Below are positions 25,631 to 38,024 of a stretch of DNA of 64,000 nucleotides, piece after piece. Source of the stretch: JBQTKD01 sp052386455 (GTDB lineage Bacteria; Actinomycetota; Actinomycetes; Sporichthyales; Sporichthyaceae); assembly GCA_052386455.1 (NCBI GenBank), contig JBQTKD010000058.1, forward strand, positions 1-64,000, read 5' to 3'. The notes beneath the pieces are model-generated. The model had not been told where the DNA came from, made no database searches, and was given only the letters and a program-made list of their open reading frames with translations. Position numbers and translations under genes: made by a program. Every line of letters starts with the position of its first letter. Position 1 is the stretch's first letter.

Positions 25631-26311
25631 GTGAGCGTGCGCCTGCCGCTGTTTCCGCTGGGGACCGTCCTGTTCCCCGGCGTCCCCCTGCCGTTGAACA
25701 TCTTCGAGCCCCGGTACCGGCAGTTGATCGAGGACCTGACGGACGGGCGCTCCGTCGGCGCGGATGCGCCGGTCTTCGGCGTGATCGCGATCCGAGAGGG
25801 CTGGGAGGTCGGCCCGGATTCGGTGAACGCGCTCTACGACGTGGGCTGCGCTACGGCGCTGCGCACGGTGAACCCGCTTCCCGACGGGCGGTACGAGGTG
25901 TTGACCGTCGGCCGCGACCGGTTCCGCCTGCTGGAGGTCGACCGCCGCGGGCCGTACCTGGTGGGCGAGGTGGAGTACCTCCCGGAGTCCGGCGGACCCG
26001 ACGCGATCCACGAGGCGCAGACCGCCGAAAGGGCCTTCCGGCGCTACGTGGCCGACTTGATCGCGGGCGCCGAGGGGGCACCGCAGCCGCCGGCCGACCT
26101 GCCCGACGATCCCCTCGTGCTCTCGTACCTGATCGCGGCCTCGATGGTGCTGGACCTCGCCGACCGGCAGGCCCTGCTCGAGGCCGCGGACGCCGCTACG
26201 CGCCTGCGCGTCGCCTCAGCCCTGCTGGCGCGCGAACGCTCCATCCTCGCCCGGCTGCCGTCCGTCCCCGGGACCACTCTCACCCGCGGCGGCTTCGGCA
26301 GCCTCAACTAG
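25631..26311 (+). CDS. LON substrate-binding (N-terminal) domain protein
   Basis: 226 residues. The N-terminus, RLPLFPLGTVLFPGVPLPLN then IFEPRYRQLIEDL, is the classic start of the Lon N-terminal (LON) domain. No ATPase or protease domain follows, so it is a stand-alone LON protein, common next to hisD in actinomycetes. Function is unclear, possibly substrate or peptide binding. Its 3' end overlaps the convergent membrane-protein gene by 96 bases. Confidence 0.9.
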   Translation: MSVRLPLFPLGTVLFPGVPLPLNIFEPRYRQLIEDLTDGRSVGADAPVFGVIAIREGWEVGPDSVNALYDVGCATALRTVNPLPDGRYEVLTVGRDRFRLLEVDRRGPYLVGEVEYLPESGGPDAIHEAQTAERAFRRYVADLIAGAEGAPQPPADLPDDPLVLSYLIAASMVLDLADRQALLEAADAATRLRVASALLARERSILARLPSVPGTTLTRGGFGSLN

Positions 26312-26884
26312 CTGCATCTGGGCGAGCTCGGCCTCGGGGTCGACCTTCCGGGCGGGCTGTTCCAGGCCGAGGATCATCGAGACGTAGGCGATGAGCACGC
26401 CGATCGGCCAGCCGAGCAGCGCGATGTTGGACCGGACCTCGATCGCCCCGTTCACCTTCTCGCCGTCGACGGTGCCGAGCGCCGCCTGTGCCAGGTCGAT
26501 CGGTCCGAACTGCTCGCCGGTCTCCCGCGCGATCAGCGCGGCGGCGAAGGCGGCGGCGGTGACGGCGACCATCGCGGGCAGGGCGCGGCGGTGCCGCCAG
26601 TACGCCAGGGCACCGCAGGACATGCCGACTCCCAAGCCGATGCACAGGAACCAGACGTCGGCGGCGATGAACTCGGAGCTGTCCTCGTCCGCGGCGAACA
26701 CCGAGCCGTCGATGTTCACGTAGGCCGGGGCGGGCGCAAGCCACTCCCACAGCCATCCGACCCACGGGGCCAGCAACAGCGTGAACAGCGCGGGGAGCAG
26801 TCCGACGCGCAGGAAGCCGATCGCGCGGTGCAGCGGCGAGACGGGCGCGTCCGCCGAAGCGTTGGACGTTCCGCGCAGACCCAC
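26216..26884 (-). CDS. DUF2567-like membrane protein
   Basis: 222 residues with about four hydrophobic segments (around residues 25-48, 75-95, 105-125, 155-175). A soluble loop after TM1 holds YVNIDGSVFAADEDSSEF. Size, topology and place beside hisD fit the actinobacterial DUF2567 family, of unknown function. The C-terminal 32 codons are antisense to the LON-domain gene. That tail is acidic and repetitive, so the overlap may reflect a lost stop. Confidence 0.75.
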   Translation of the reverse strand: MGLRGTSNASADAPVSPLHRAIGFLRVGLLPALFTLLLAPWVGWLWEWLAPAPAYVNIDGSVFAADEDSSEFIAADVWFLCIGLGVGMSCGALAYWRHRRALPAMVAVTAAAFAAALIARETGEQFGPIDLAQAALGTVDGEKVNGAIEVRSNIALLGWPIGVLIAYVSMILGLEQPARKVDPEAELAQMQLVEAAEAAAGESGPGDGRQPGEDGAFARQQG

Positions 26885-26972
26885 GTGGACCAGTCTCCCC
26901 CGTCTACGAGGGTGTGTCGCACCGTTTGGCTACGCGGCCCTCGAACGGCCCCGACCCTACCCCTCGGACGGG

Positions 26973-27179
26973 CTACCGAACGGCCACCCCGTGCTGCGTG
27001 GACCGACCTAGATCGTCCGGCTGGGCGGCGCGCGTTCCGGCCGCCAGACCCGCGATCGCCAGGGCCGCCGCGAGCACGACGACGACGGCCGCGGCCGCGA
27101 GTGCCTTCCGCGAACGCACGGACTTCTCGACGATCGCCGGAGCCGCGGGCCGCGCGGCCACCTGGGCTCGTGCTCGCAT
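26973..27179 (-). CDS. Small single-helix membrane protein
   Basis: 68 residues. A basic N-terminus MRARAQVAARPAAPAIVEKS precedes one hydrophobic helix (about residues 26-47, AAAAVVVVLAAALAIAGLA) and a short polar tail. GGGAGG stands 5 bases before ATG 27179, good evidence that it is translated. No family recognised. It lies alone between the DUF2567-like gene and dnaE. Confidence 0.65.
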   Translation of the reverse strand: MRARAQVAARPAAPAIVEKSVRSRKALAAAAVVVVLAAALAIAGLAAGTRAAQPDDLGRSTQHGVAVR

Positions 27180-27365
27180 GGCGAGCCTCCCGACCACAAC
27201 CTGAAACTTTTCTGGGACTCCCTCAGAGTGCGGCGACGAGCCTCCGCAGAAAAGAGCCGGGACGCGAGTCCATCCGATCATCGCCGGAGTCGAACCGAAC
27301 GGATGAGGGATCCAACCCCCGAATGCGGCGATCCGGCGGGATGCATCGCAAGGCGGAGGAGGAGG

Positions 27366-27388
27366 CCGATCCCGCGTTTGGATCGGCG
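27366..27388. terminator. Hairpin downstream of dnaE
   Basis: Arms GCCGATCC and GGATCGGC with a 7-base loop, 40 bases after the dnaE stop. A second GC hairpin, CGCCCGCCGGGCG, lies at about 27408. There is no strong T-run. The rest of 27180-27427 shows no coding pattern. Confidence 0.45.
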
Positions 27389-27427
27389 ACGACGACAACG
27401 CAGCGAGGCGCCCGCCGGGCGTCGCAT

Positions 27428-30400
27428 TCACCCCAAGCAGGAGGAGCCGAGTAAGGCCTTCAGGTCCCCCATCAGCGCGGGCGAGGGTGTGACGTAGGGG
27501 CCCTTCTCCAGCCGCATCACGGTGGTGCGGCTGCGGGCCTGCAGGTGCAGGTGGACCTCGGTGGTGCCGGGGTGGCTGGCGAGGACCTCGCGCAGCCGCT
27601 CGACGAGCGGCGGTGTGCAGCGCCCCGCCGGGAGGTGGACGGAGACCGGGCCGGCGGCGCCCTTCGTGGTGTCCGGGAGGGTGAGGTCGGAGACGATCAG
27701 CGACGGGCTGTCCTTGTCCTCGGACCGCAATCGACCCTTGACGGCCACGACGGTGTCCTCGGCCAGCAACTGTCCGATCGCGGTGTAGGACTGCGGGAAG
27801 ACCATGCACTCGACGGCGCCGCCGAGGTCCTCGACGATCGCGATGGCCCACTGGTTGCCCTGCTTGGTCATCTTCCGCTGAATGCCGGTGACGAGGCCGG
27901 CGATCGTGACGACCGAACCGTCGTCGCGATCGGCGAGCGAACTGATCGGGCAGTCCGCCGCGGCGGCGAGCACGTGCTCGATGCCGGCCAGCGGATGGTC
28001 GGAGACGTAGAGCCCGAGCATCTCGCGCTCGTAGGCGAGCAGTGTGGACTTGTCCCATTCGGTGTCGGGGATCTCGACGTCGAACGTGGAGTCGACGACG
28101 TCGGAGGAGTCGTCGAAGGCACCGAAGAGCGAGTCCTGTCCGATGGCCTCGTTCCGCTTCACGTCGATGATCGCGTCGATCGCCCGTTCGTGGACGTGCA
28201 GCAGGCCACGGCGCGGATGGCGAAGCGAGTCGAAGGCGCCGCCCTTGATCAGCGATTCGACGGTCTTCTTGTTGCAGACCCCGGCCGGGACCTTGCGCAG
28301 GAAGTCCTGGAAGTCGGTGAAGTCGCCCTGCTCGGTGCGGGCGGCGACGATCTGGTCGACGACGTTGGCCCCGACGTTCCGTACGGCGGTGAGGCCGAAG
28401 ACGATGTCCTGGCCGCGCGGGGTGAAGTTCGCGTCGGAGGCGTTCACGTCCGGCGGGAGCACCTTGATGCCCATGCGCCGGCACTCGTTCAGGTAGATCG
28501 CGGACTTGTCCTTGTCGTCGCGGACCGAGGTGAGCAGCGCGGCCATGTACTCGGCCGGGAAGTTCGCCTTCAGGTACGCGGTCCAGTACGAGACCAGGCC
28601 GTACCCGGCGGTGTGCGCCTTGTTGAACGCGTAGTCCGAGAACGGGACGAGGATGTCCCACAGCGTCTTGATCGCAGCCTCGGAGTACCCGTTGGCCTTC
28701 ATCCCTTCGGAGAAGGGGATGTACTCCTTGTCGAGGATCTCCTTCTTCTTCTTGCCCATCGCGCGGCGAAGGAGGTCCGCGGCGCCGAGGGAGTACCCGG
28801 CAAGCTGCTGGGCGATCGCCATGACCTGTTCCTGGTACACGATCAGGCCATAGGTGTCGCCGAGAATTCCGGACAGCGCCTCTTCCAGCTCCGGGTGGAT
28901 CGGCACGACGGGCTTCCGCTTGTTCTTGCGGTCCGCGTAGTCGTTGTGCGCGTTGGCGCCCATGGGGCCGGGGCGGTAGAGCGCGAGGACGGCGGAGATG
29001 TCCTCGAAGTTGTCCGGGACCATCGAGCGCAGCAGCGCGCGCATGGGCCCGCCGTCGAGCTGGAAGACGCCGAGCGTGTCTCCCCGGGCCAGGAGCTCGT
29101 ACGCCTTGCGGTCGTCGAGTTCCAGCTTTTCGAGGACCAGCGGCTGCCCGCCGTTGATCCCGATGTTGTAGAGGCAGTCGTCGAGCACGGTCAGGTTGCG
29201 CAGGCCGAGGAAGTCCATCTTCAGCAGGCCGAGGGACTCGCACGCCCCCATGTCGAACTGGGTGATGATCGCGCCGTCCTGCTCGCGGCGCTGGATCGGG
29301 ATCACGTCCAGCAGCGGCTCGGCGGACAGGATGACGCCGGCGGCGTGCACGCCCCACTGCCGCTTGAGGCCCTCGAGGCCCTTGGCGGTGTCGACGACCT
29401 TCTTCACGTCCGGGTCGGAGTCGTACAGGGCACGGAATTCGCCGGCCTCGCCGTAGCGCTTGTGCGTGCTGTCGAAGATTCCCGAGAGCGGAATGTCCTT
29501 GCCCATCACCGCCGGCGGCATCGCCTTGGTGATCCGGTCCCCCATCGCGAACGGGTACCCGAGCACCCGGGAGGCGTCCTTGATCGCCGCCTTCGCCTTG
29601 ATGGTCCCGTAGGTGATGATCTGCGCGACGTAGGCCTCGCCGTAGGTCTCCGTGGCGTAGCGGATCATGTCGCCGCGCCGACGTTCGTCGAAGTCCAGGT
29701 CGATGTCGGGCATCGAGATGCGCTCGGGGTTGAGGAAGCGTTCGAAGATCAGGCCGTGCGCGAGCGGGTCGAGTTCGGTGATGCCCATCGCGTAGGCGAT
29801 CAGCGCGCCGGCGGCCGAGCCGCGGCCGGGGCCGACGCGGATGCCGTTGTTTTTGGCGTACCGGACGAGGTCCGCGGTGACGAGGAAGTACCCCGGGAAC
29901 CCCATCTTGATGATCATGTCGACCTCGTGGGCCGCCTGATCGACGTGCGTCTGCGGCACCTGGCCGTCGAAGCGCTCGGCGAGCCCGCGCTGCACCTCCT
30001 TGCGCAGGAAGGTCTCCTCGGTCTCGCCCTCGGGGACCGGGAAGCGCGGCATCAGGTTGCGGGAGGCGAAGTTCATCTGGCAGCGCTCGGCGATGAGCAG
30101 CGTGTTGTCGCACGCCTCGCGCAGGCCGTACTGGTCCTGCCACTGCGCCCGCATCTCCGCCGGGCTCTTGAGGTAGAAGTCCGTGGCGTCGAACTTGAAC
30201 CGGTTCGGGTCCGCGAGGGTCTTGCCGGACTGCACGCACAGCAGCACTTCGTGCGCTCCGGCGTCCTCGGCGGCCGCGTAGTGCAGGTCGTTGGTGGCGA
30301 CCAGCGGCAGGTTCATGTCCTTGGCCAGGCGCATGAGGCCGTCGTGCGCGCGCTTCTCGATGCCGATGCCGTGGTCCATCAGCTCGCAGAAGAAGTTCTC

Positions 30401-30970
30401 CTTGCCGAAGATGTCGCGGAACTCCCCCGCCGACTCCCTCGCCTTCTCGTAGTTCCCGATCCGCAGCCAGGTCTGAATCTCCCCCGACGGGCAGCCCGTG
30501 GTGGCGATCAGGCCCTTCCCGTAGAGGTTCAGCAGCTCGCGGTCCGCGCGGGGCTTGTAGAAGAAGCCCTCCGTGCTCGCGCGGGAGGAGAGCCGGAACA
30601 GGTTCTGCATGCTCTCGTTGTCCGTCGCGAGCATCGTCATGTGCGTGTACGAACCGGAACCCGAGACGTCGTCCTCGCCGCCGTCGGCCCACCGCGTCCG
30701 GACGCGTTCGCCCCGGTGCGTGCCCGGCGTCAGGTACGCCTCCATGCCGACGATGGGCTTGATGCCCGCGTCGTTGGCCTTCTTGACGAAGTCGTACGCG
30801 CCGAACACGTTGCCGTGGTCGGTCATCGCCAGGGCGGGCATGCCCATCTCCTGGCACCCGCGGAACAGGTCGTCCAGGCGCGCCGCGCCGTCCAACATGG
30901 AGTACTCGGTGTGCACGTGCAGGTGCACGAAGGAGTCGTTGCGTCCGTTCCCCGACCCCGTTGCTCCCAC
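27428..30970 (-). CDS. dnaE: DNA polymerase III alpha subunit
   Basis: 1180 residues, the replicative polymerase. The N-terminal PHP domain is well kept (SFVHLHVHTEYSMLDGA, MPALAMTDHGNVFG), as in DnaE1 enzymes with PHP proofreading. The palm carries PDIDLDFDERRRGDM with catalytic aspartates, plus GRGSAAGALIAYAMGI. The fingers have ALYRPGPMG and GLIVYQEQVM, and the tandem HhH region and OB fold (VTIAGLVTGIQRKMT) follow. It belongs to the core order his-dnaE-rluD-lspA-ileS. Confidence 0.98.
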   Translation of the reverse strand: MGATGSGNGRNDSFVHLHVHTEYSMLDGAARLDDLFRGCQEMGMPALAMTDHGNVFGAYDFVKKANDAGIKPIVGMEAYLTPGTHRGERVRTRWADGGEDDVSGSGSYTHMTMLATDNESMQNLFRLSSRASTEGFFYKPRADRELLNLYGKGLIATTGCPSGEIQTWLRIGNYEKARESAGEFRDIFGKENFFCELMDHGIGIEKRAHDGLMRLAKDMNLPLVATNDLHYAAAEDAGAHEVLLCVQSGKTLADPNRFKFDATDFYLKSPAEMRAQWQDQYGLREACDNTLLIAERCQMNFASRNLMPRFPVPEGETEETFLRKEVQRGLAERFDGQVPQTHVDQAAHEVDMIIKMGFPGYFLVTADLVRYAKNNGIRVGPGRGSAAGALIAYAMGITELDPLAHGLIFERFLNPERISMPDIDLDFDERRRGDMIRYATETYGEAYVAQIITYGTIKAKAAIKDASRVLGYPFAMGDRITKAMPPAVMGKDIPLSGIFDSTHKRYGEAGEFRALYDSDPDVKKVVDTAKGLEGLKRQWGVHAAGVILSAEPLLDVIPIQRREQDGAIITQFDMGACESLGLLKMDFLGLRNLTVLDDCLYNIGINGGQPLVLEKLELDDRKAYELLARGDTLGVFQLDGGPMRALLRSMVPDNFEDISAVLALYRPGPMGANAHNDYADRKNKRKPVVPIHPELEEALSGILGDTYGLIVYQEQVMAIAQQLAGYSLGAADLLRRAMGKKKKEILDKEYIPFSEGMKANGYSEAAIKTLWDILVPFSDYAFNKAHTAGYGLVSYWTAYLKANFPAEYMAALLTSVRDDKDKSAIYLNECRRMGIKVLPPDVNASDANFTPRGQDIVFGLTAVRNVGANVVDQIVAARTEQGDFTDFQDFLRKVPAGVCNKKTVESLIKGGAFDSLRHPRRGLLHVHERAIDAIIDVKRNEAIGQDSLFGAFDDSSDVVDSTFDVEIPDTEWDKSTLLAYEREMLGLYVSDHPLAGIEHVLAAAADCPISSLADRDDGSVVTIAGLVTGIQRKMTKQGNQWAIAIVEDLGGAVECMVFPQSYTAIGQLLAEDTVVAVKGRLRSEDKDSPSLIVSDLTLPDTTKGAAGPVSVHLPAGRCTPPLVERLREVLASHPGTTEVHLHLQARSRTTVMRLEKGPYVTPSPALMGDLKALLGSSCLG

Positions 30971-31071
30971 GGCGCAAGCCTACGATTCCGGACCGACAGT
31001 TTTCGACCGCAGCCGGGCGTCCCAGGCCCGCAGGCGCGGCGCGCCGCGTGTCGCGGCAATCTGGGCCGTGG

Positions 31072-31488
31072 CTACCCCGCCCACGGGTCGACGAGATCGA
31101 CGCCCGTGTCCTCGAAGTCCGAGCGGTTGCGGGTTGCCAGGACGGCTCCGTGCAGCGTGCAGATGGCCGCGATCTGCGCGTCCGCCGTGCTCATGGGACG
31201 CCCCTTCGTTTCCCGAGCGGCCAGCAGGGGGCCGTAGATCTCGGCGGCCCGGCGGTCGTAGGAGAGAACCGTGGTCTCGAGCGCGGTCGCGATGCGCGCC
31301 ACGTTCCCGGCAAGCGCTTCGCGGCGCCGACCGGGAGGCATCCGTTCGATGCCGTAGGCAACCTCGCCCACGGTGACCGAGGTCAGCCGCAGGACCGCCG
31401 AAGGCTGTCGGGCGAACCACGCCGCGACCACCGGATCGGGAACGTCGCGCATCATTTCCGAGACGACGTTCGTGTCGAGAACGATCAC
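31072..31488 (-). CDS. PIN-domain toxin (FitB/VapC type)
   Basis: 138 residues. PIN ribonuclease signature: MIVLDTNVVSEMMR with the first Asp, VTVGEVAYGIERMP with the Glu, STADAQIAAICTLHG and LATRNRSDFEDTG. The YGIERMP block is typical of FitB-like toxins. ATG 31488 overlaps the antitoxin stop as ATGA, so the toxin is translated after its antitoxin. Confidence 0.93.
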   Translation of the reverse strand: MIVLDTNVVSEMMRDVPDPVVAAWFARQPSAVLRLTSVTVGEVAYGIERMPPGRRREALAGNVARIATALETTVLSYDRRAAEIYGPLLAARETKGRPMSTADAQIAAICTLHGAVLATRNRSDFEDTGVDLVDPWAG

Positions 31489-31748
31489 CGATCGAAACTC
31501 GGATCGCCGAAGTCCGGTACCCGGGAGGGCTCGGGTAGCCGCCGCGGAATGTCGAGGTCGACGCCTCCGACCTCCCGACTCGCCGCGATGAGCGCCTCGA
31601 CGAACGTGGTCGGCTCACCGGGCGGACGAACCGCCTCGGTGAGGATCTCCCGGATCTCGGCCTCCATAGACCGGCCGTTGCCGGCGGCACGGAGACGCAG
31701 CCGCTCCTTCACGCGTTCGTCGAGTCCGCGAACGCTGACGTCAGCCAT
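31485..31748 (-). CDS. FitA-type ribbon-helix-helix antitoxin
   Basis: 87 residues. The N-terminus MADVSVRGLDERVKERLRLR and GRSMEAEIREILTEAV is the ribbon-helix-helix of FitA/VapB-type antitoxins. The acidic, proline-rich C-terminus (DLDIPRRLPEPSRVPDFGD) would wrap the PIN toxin. AGGAGGT stands 6 bases before ATG 31748, and a GCTAGC repeat overlaps the promoter-proximal region. Confidence 0.9.
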   Translation of the reverse strand: MADVSVRGLDERVKERLRLRAAGNGRSMEAEIREILTEAVRPPGEPTTFVEALIAASREVGGVDLDIPRRLPEPSRVPDFGDPSFDR

Positions 31749-31761
31749 CGCCCACCTCCTT

Positions 31762-31776
31762 GCTAGCAATGCTAGC
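31762..31776. promoter_or_regulatory. Inverted repeat at toxin-antitoxin promoter
   Basis: GCTAGCAATGCTAGC: two GCTAGC palindromes three bases apart, directly upstream of the antitoxin's ribosome-binding site. Likely the autoregulatory operator of the FitAB pair. Confidence 0.6.
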
Positions 31777-31911
31777 GGTTGCCTCGGCCGGTCGCACCCG
31801 CGACCTGCTTCTGTTCGCAGGACGACGCGCACGGTGTCGGCGGGGCGATAGCGATCGAGGTCACAGTGGTACATACTCCGAGGTATTCCGATAGGTACCC
31901 CGGAGGATGCC

Positions 31912-32121
31912 GTGAACCGCTCGCTGAGGACGTTCGCTCGCATGCTCGCCGGCGCCGCGCTCGCCACCCCCGGCGGCGGAGCCGCGTACGCCGCGCTGCT
32001 CCGGTCGGAGCACGAAGCGCCCATCGATCCGCTTCCCGCGCCCGCCCCCGCGGCCTCGACGTCGACCACCGTGCTCACTCCAATGCCGCGCACCCTCCCG
32101 TCCGGAGCGCTGCTGTCCTAA
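31912..32121 (+). CDS. Small exported or anchored peptide
   Basis: 69 residues from GTG 31912, with GGAGG 5 bases upstream. A basic start (MNRSLRTFARMLAGAALATP) and a short hydrophobic stretch suggest an export signal. The remainder is Pro/Ala/Ser/Thr-rich (PIDPLPAPAPAASTSTT). No family recognised. It may be a cell-wall or membrane-attached small protein. AT-rich sequence upstream could hold its promoter. Confidence 0.5.
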   Translation: MNRSLRTFARMLAGAALATPGGGAAYAALLRSEHEAPIDPLPAPAPAASTSTTVLTPMPRTLPSGALLS

Positions 32122-32150
32122 GGGCGCGCCCATCTCGGCCGCCCGCGTAC

Positions 32151-32489
32151 TCAGGCGGTGGCGCCGCGGCCGCGCCGCCACGGCCGCCAGGGCGTGCCCG
32201 CCCGGGCGAGGATCGTCGCGCCGCTCGCGAGGAACACCGCGCCGGCGGCACCGAAGCCGAAGACCCACCACCACAGCTCTCCCCCGGCCGTGTACACGCC
32301 CGGCCCGTACCAGTGCAGGTCCTGCTTGAACGCGACCATCACGACGTTCGCCATCAACTGCCAGAACAGCAGCGCCATCACCAGCGCCAGCACCAGGCCG
32401 ATCGCCAGCGTCGCGAGGCCGGAGCCGAGGATCGCCAGGACGAGCCCGAACCAGGGCCGTCGAGGCGTGGGTTGCGAGTGGTCCGACAT
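32151..32489 (-). CDS. Two-helix membrane protein of unknown function
   Basis: 112 residues. TM1 is FGLVLAILGSGLATLAIGLV and its continuation, TM2 is VFGFGAAGAVFLASGATILA. The tail is basic (RPWRRGRGATA). ATG 32489 was chosen because AGGAGGG lies 5 bases upstream. The longer frame from 32510 lacks one. It sits downstream of rluD on the same strand. No family recognised. Confidence 0.7.
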   Translation of the reverse strand: MSDHSQPTPRRPWFGLVLAILGSGLATLAIGLVLALVMALLFWQLMANVVMVAFKQDLHWYGPGVYTAGGELWWWVFGFGAAGAVFLASGATILARAGTPWRPWRRGRGATA

Positions 32490-32532
32490 GACGCCCTCCT
32501 GGGGCGACACTATCGCCGGGCCCGACGCTCCG

Positions 32533-33471
32533 TCAGATGCCGCGGACGGTCTCCAGCGCCTCGGCGAGATCGTCGGGATACTCGCTGGCGAAGGAGATCC
32601 ACTCGCCGCTGTCCGGGTGCTCGAACCCGAGCGACATGGCGTGCAGCCACTGCCGCTGCAGGCCCAGCCGGGCCGACAGCGTCGGATCGGCTCCGTAGGT
32701 CGCGTCCCCGGCGCAGGGATGGCGCAGGGCCGACATGTGCACCCGGATCTGATGGGTCCGTCCCGTCTCGAGCTTGATCCGCAGCAGGCTCGCGTGGCGG
32801 TGCGCCTCGAGCGTCTCGTAGTGCGTGACCGACGGCCGTCCGCCGGACTCCTCCGCCACGATCGCCCACTTCCAGTCGAGCGTCGGGTGCCGGCCGATCG
32901 GTGCGTCCACCGTGCCGCGGCTCGGGTCCGGGTGCCCCTGCACCAGCGCGTGGTAGATCTTCTCGACCGTCCGCTCCTTGAAGGCGCGCTTCAGCAGCGT
33001 GTACGCGCGTTCGGACTTCGCGACGACCATCAGGCCGCTGGTCCCCACGTCGAGGCGGTGCACGATGCCCTGGCGTTCGGCGGCTCCGCTGGTGGAGACC
33101 CGGAAACCGGCCGCGGCCAGCCCGCCGATCACCGTCGTGCCCGTCCAGCCCGGACTGGGATGCGCGGCGACGCCGACGGGTTTGTCGACGACGACGAGGT
33201 GCTCGTCGTCGTGCACGATTCGCATGCCGGGAACGGGTTCCGCGACGATCTCGGGCTCGGCCGGGCGCTCGGTGGGCAGCTCGACCTCGAGCCAGGCGCC
33301 GGGAATCAGCCGGTCGGACTTGCCGACCTCGGCGCCGTCGAGGCGCACCAGGCCGGCTGCGGCGATGTCCGCCGCCTTGGTGCGGGACAGCCCGAACAGC
33401 CGGGCCAGACCGGCGTCCACGCGCTCCCCCGCCAGGCCGTCGGGGACGGGCAGCGCGCGGCGCTCGCTCAG
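32533..33471 (-). CDS. rluD: RluD-type 23S rRNA pseudouridine synthase
   Basis: 312 residues. The S4-like N-terminus LFGLSRTKAADIAAAGLVRL precedes the synthase domain with IVHRLDVGTSGLMVVAKSE (catalytic Asp in HRLD), EKIYHALVQG, ETGRTHQIRVHMSALRHP and GDATYGAD. No ATG or GTG precedes the conserved N-terminus without entering the previous gene. The best fit is CTG 33471, which overlaps the UPF0114 stop as CTGA. The next internal GTG would remove part of the S4 domain. Confidence 0.9.
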   Translation of the reverse strand: MSERRALPVPDGLAGERVDAGLARLFGLSRTKAADIAAAGLVRLDGAEVGKSDRLIPGAWLEVELPTERPAEPEIVAEPVPGMRIVHDDEHLVVVDKPVGVAAHPSPGWTGTTVIGGLAAAGFRVSTSGAAERQGIVHRLDVGTSGLMVVAKSERAYTLLKRAFKERTVEKIYHALVQGHPDPSRGTVDAPIGRHPTLDWKWAIVAEESGGRPSVTHYETLEAHRHASLLRIKLETGRTHQIRVHMSALRHPCAGDATYGADPTLSARLGLQRQWLHAMSLGFEHPDSGEWISFASEYPDDLAEALETVRGI

Positions 33472-34019
33472 TGCTTCCCCTGGAACGACGTGCGGTCGAC
33501 GATCGCCAGGAGCAGGGCCGAGCCGACGAAGGTCAGGTGCACGACTGCCAGGACCAGGAGTCCCTCGTTGTCGACCTTGTCGGGGTCCATGTAGTTCTTC
33601 AGCAGGTGGATGCCGGAGATCGAGACGATCGAGGCGGCCAGCTTGAGCTTGACCGTGCCGAGGTCGAGCTTGCCGAGCCACGCCGGGCGCTCGTATTCCT
33701 CGTTGACGTCGAACTTGGACACGAACGACTCGTAGCCCGACATCGCCACCATCACCAGCAGACCACCGACCAGCGAGAGGTCGATCAGTGCCAGCGCGGC
33801 GAGGATCAGTTCGGTCTCGGTGACGGAGGTGATGTGGGTGAACAGGTGCCACAGTTCGCGCCAGGCGCTGACCGAGAACACGACCAGCACGAGCATCAAC
33901 ATGAAGTAGAGCGGCGCGAGCAGCCACCGGCTGATCAGCAGGGCCAGCTCGATCGTGTGCTCGGTCTTCTTCAGCGCGGATCGGTTGTCCGGCTTGGGCG
34001 CTTCGGCGGCGGTGGACAC
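33468..34019 (-). CDS. UPF0114/YqhA-family membrane protein (TIGR00645-like)
   Basis: 183 residues, four hydrophobic segments. Blocks LISRWLLAPLYFMLMLVLVV, LALIDLSLVGGLLVMVAMSG, YESFVSK, KLKLAASIVSISGIHLLK and HLTFVGSALLLAIVDRT match the UPF0114 family of unknown function. GTG 34019 lies 10 bases after the stop of the large BTAD regulator, so the regulator, this gene and rluD may share a transcript. Its stop overlaps the rluD start. Confidence 0.9.
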   Translation of the reverse strand: MSTAAEAPKPDNRSALKKTEHTIELALLISRWLLAPLYFMLMLVLVVFSVSAWRELWHLFTHITSVTETELILAALALIDLSLVGGLLVMVAMSGYESFVSKFDVNEEYERPAWLGKLDLGTVKLKLAASIVSISGIHLLKNYMDPDKVDNEGLLVLAVVHLTFVGSALLLAIVDRTSFQGKH

Positions 34020-34029
34020 CCGGCGAACG

Positions 34030-37494
<3,465 letters not shown>

Positions 37495-37544
37495 GGGGGC
37501 GAACGCTATCGGCCCGCCGCTCGGTTGCAATCCACCTGCGGGCG

Positions 37545-38024
37545 CTAGATCGAGCTGTTGCCGAACACGTAGGTGATTTCGGTGATCGCGCCCGGCAGGA
37601 CGTTGGCGTCGATGTCGGGACACCCCACGAACGTGTTCCGGCTCGATCCACCGTCCGTCAGCGGCTGCACCAGTCGCGTGGCGTAGACGCGCCCGTCTCC
37701 CGAACAGAACGGGAAGTTCCCCGGGTGGCCGGGCATTCCCGGCCCGTAGCAGTCGAACTCGGGTTGCTCGGCCACGACCCGGTACTGGCCCGGCCCCGGC
37801 AACCGCAGCGTCGTGCAGGTTCCCTCGGCCACCCGGAAGGCGGCACTGCCGGCGGCCAGCCCCGCCCCCGGCGTCACCCGCACCCGGGCGGAGCCCTCGT
37901 CCGCGCACACCCGTAGAAGGCCCGCGGCCGCCGGCAGGCTCGCCGCCTGCGCCGTCCCGGTCGGCGCCGTCCCGATCAGCGTCGCCGACACCGCGACCGC
38001 CCCCATCGCCCATGCCGCCTTCAT
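37545..38024 (-). CDS. Secreted cysteine-containing protein
   Basis: 159 residues. The signal peptide MKAAWAMGAVAVSATLIGTA runs to about residue 28. The mature part of about 130 residues has five cysteines and no recognised domain. The block GPGQYRVVAEQPEFDCYGPG suggests a small beta fold. GAGGAGG stands before ATG 38024, which overlaps the stop of the propeller gene (ATGA), so the two secreted proteins are made together and may form one complex. Confidence 0.8.
   Translation of the reverse strand: MKAAWAMGAVAVSATLIGTAPTGTAQAASLPAAAGLLRVCADEGSARVRVTPGAGLAAGSAAFRVAEGTCTTLRLPGPGQYRVVAEQPEFDCYGPGMPGHPGNFPFCSGDGRVYATRLVQPLTDGGSSRNTFVGCPDIDANVLPGAITEITYVFGNSSI

Noticed and set aside
27545..31237. 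1230-codon open frame on the plus strand.
   Set aside because: It lies antisense to dnaE, is His/Arg/Asp/Val-rich, and has no domain. It is a GC-rich shadow frame.
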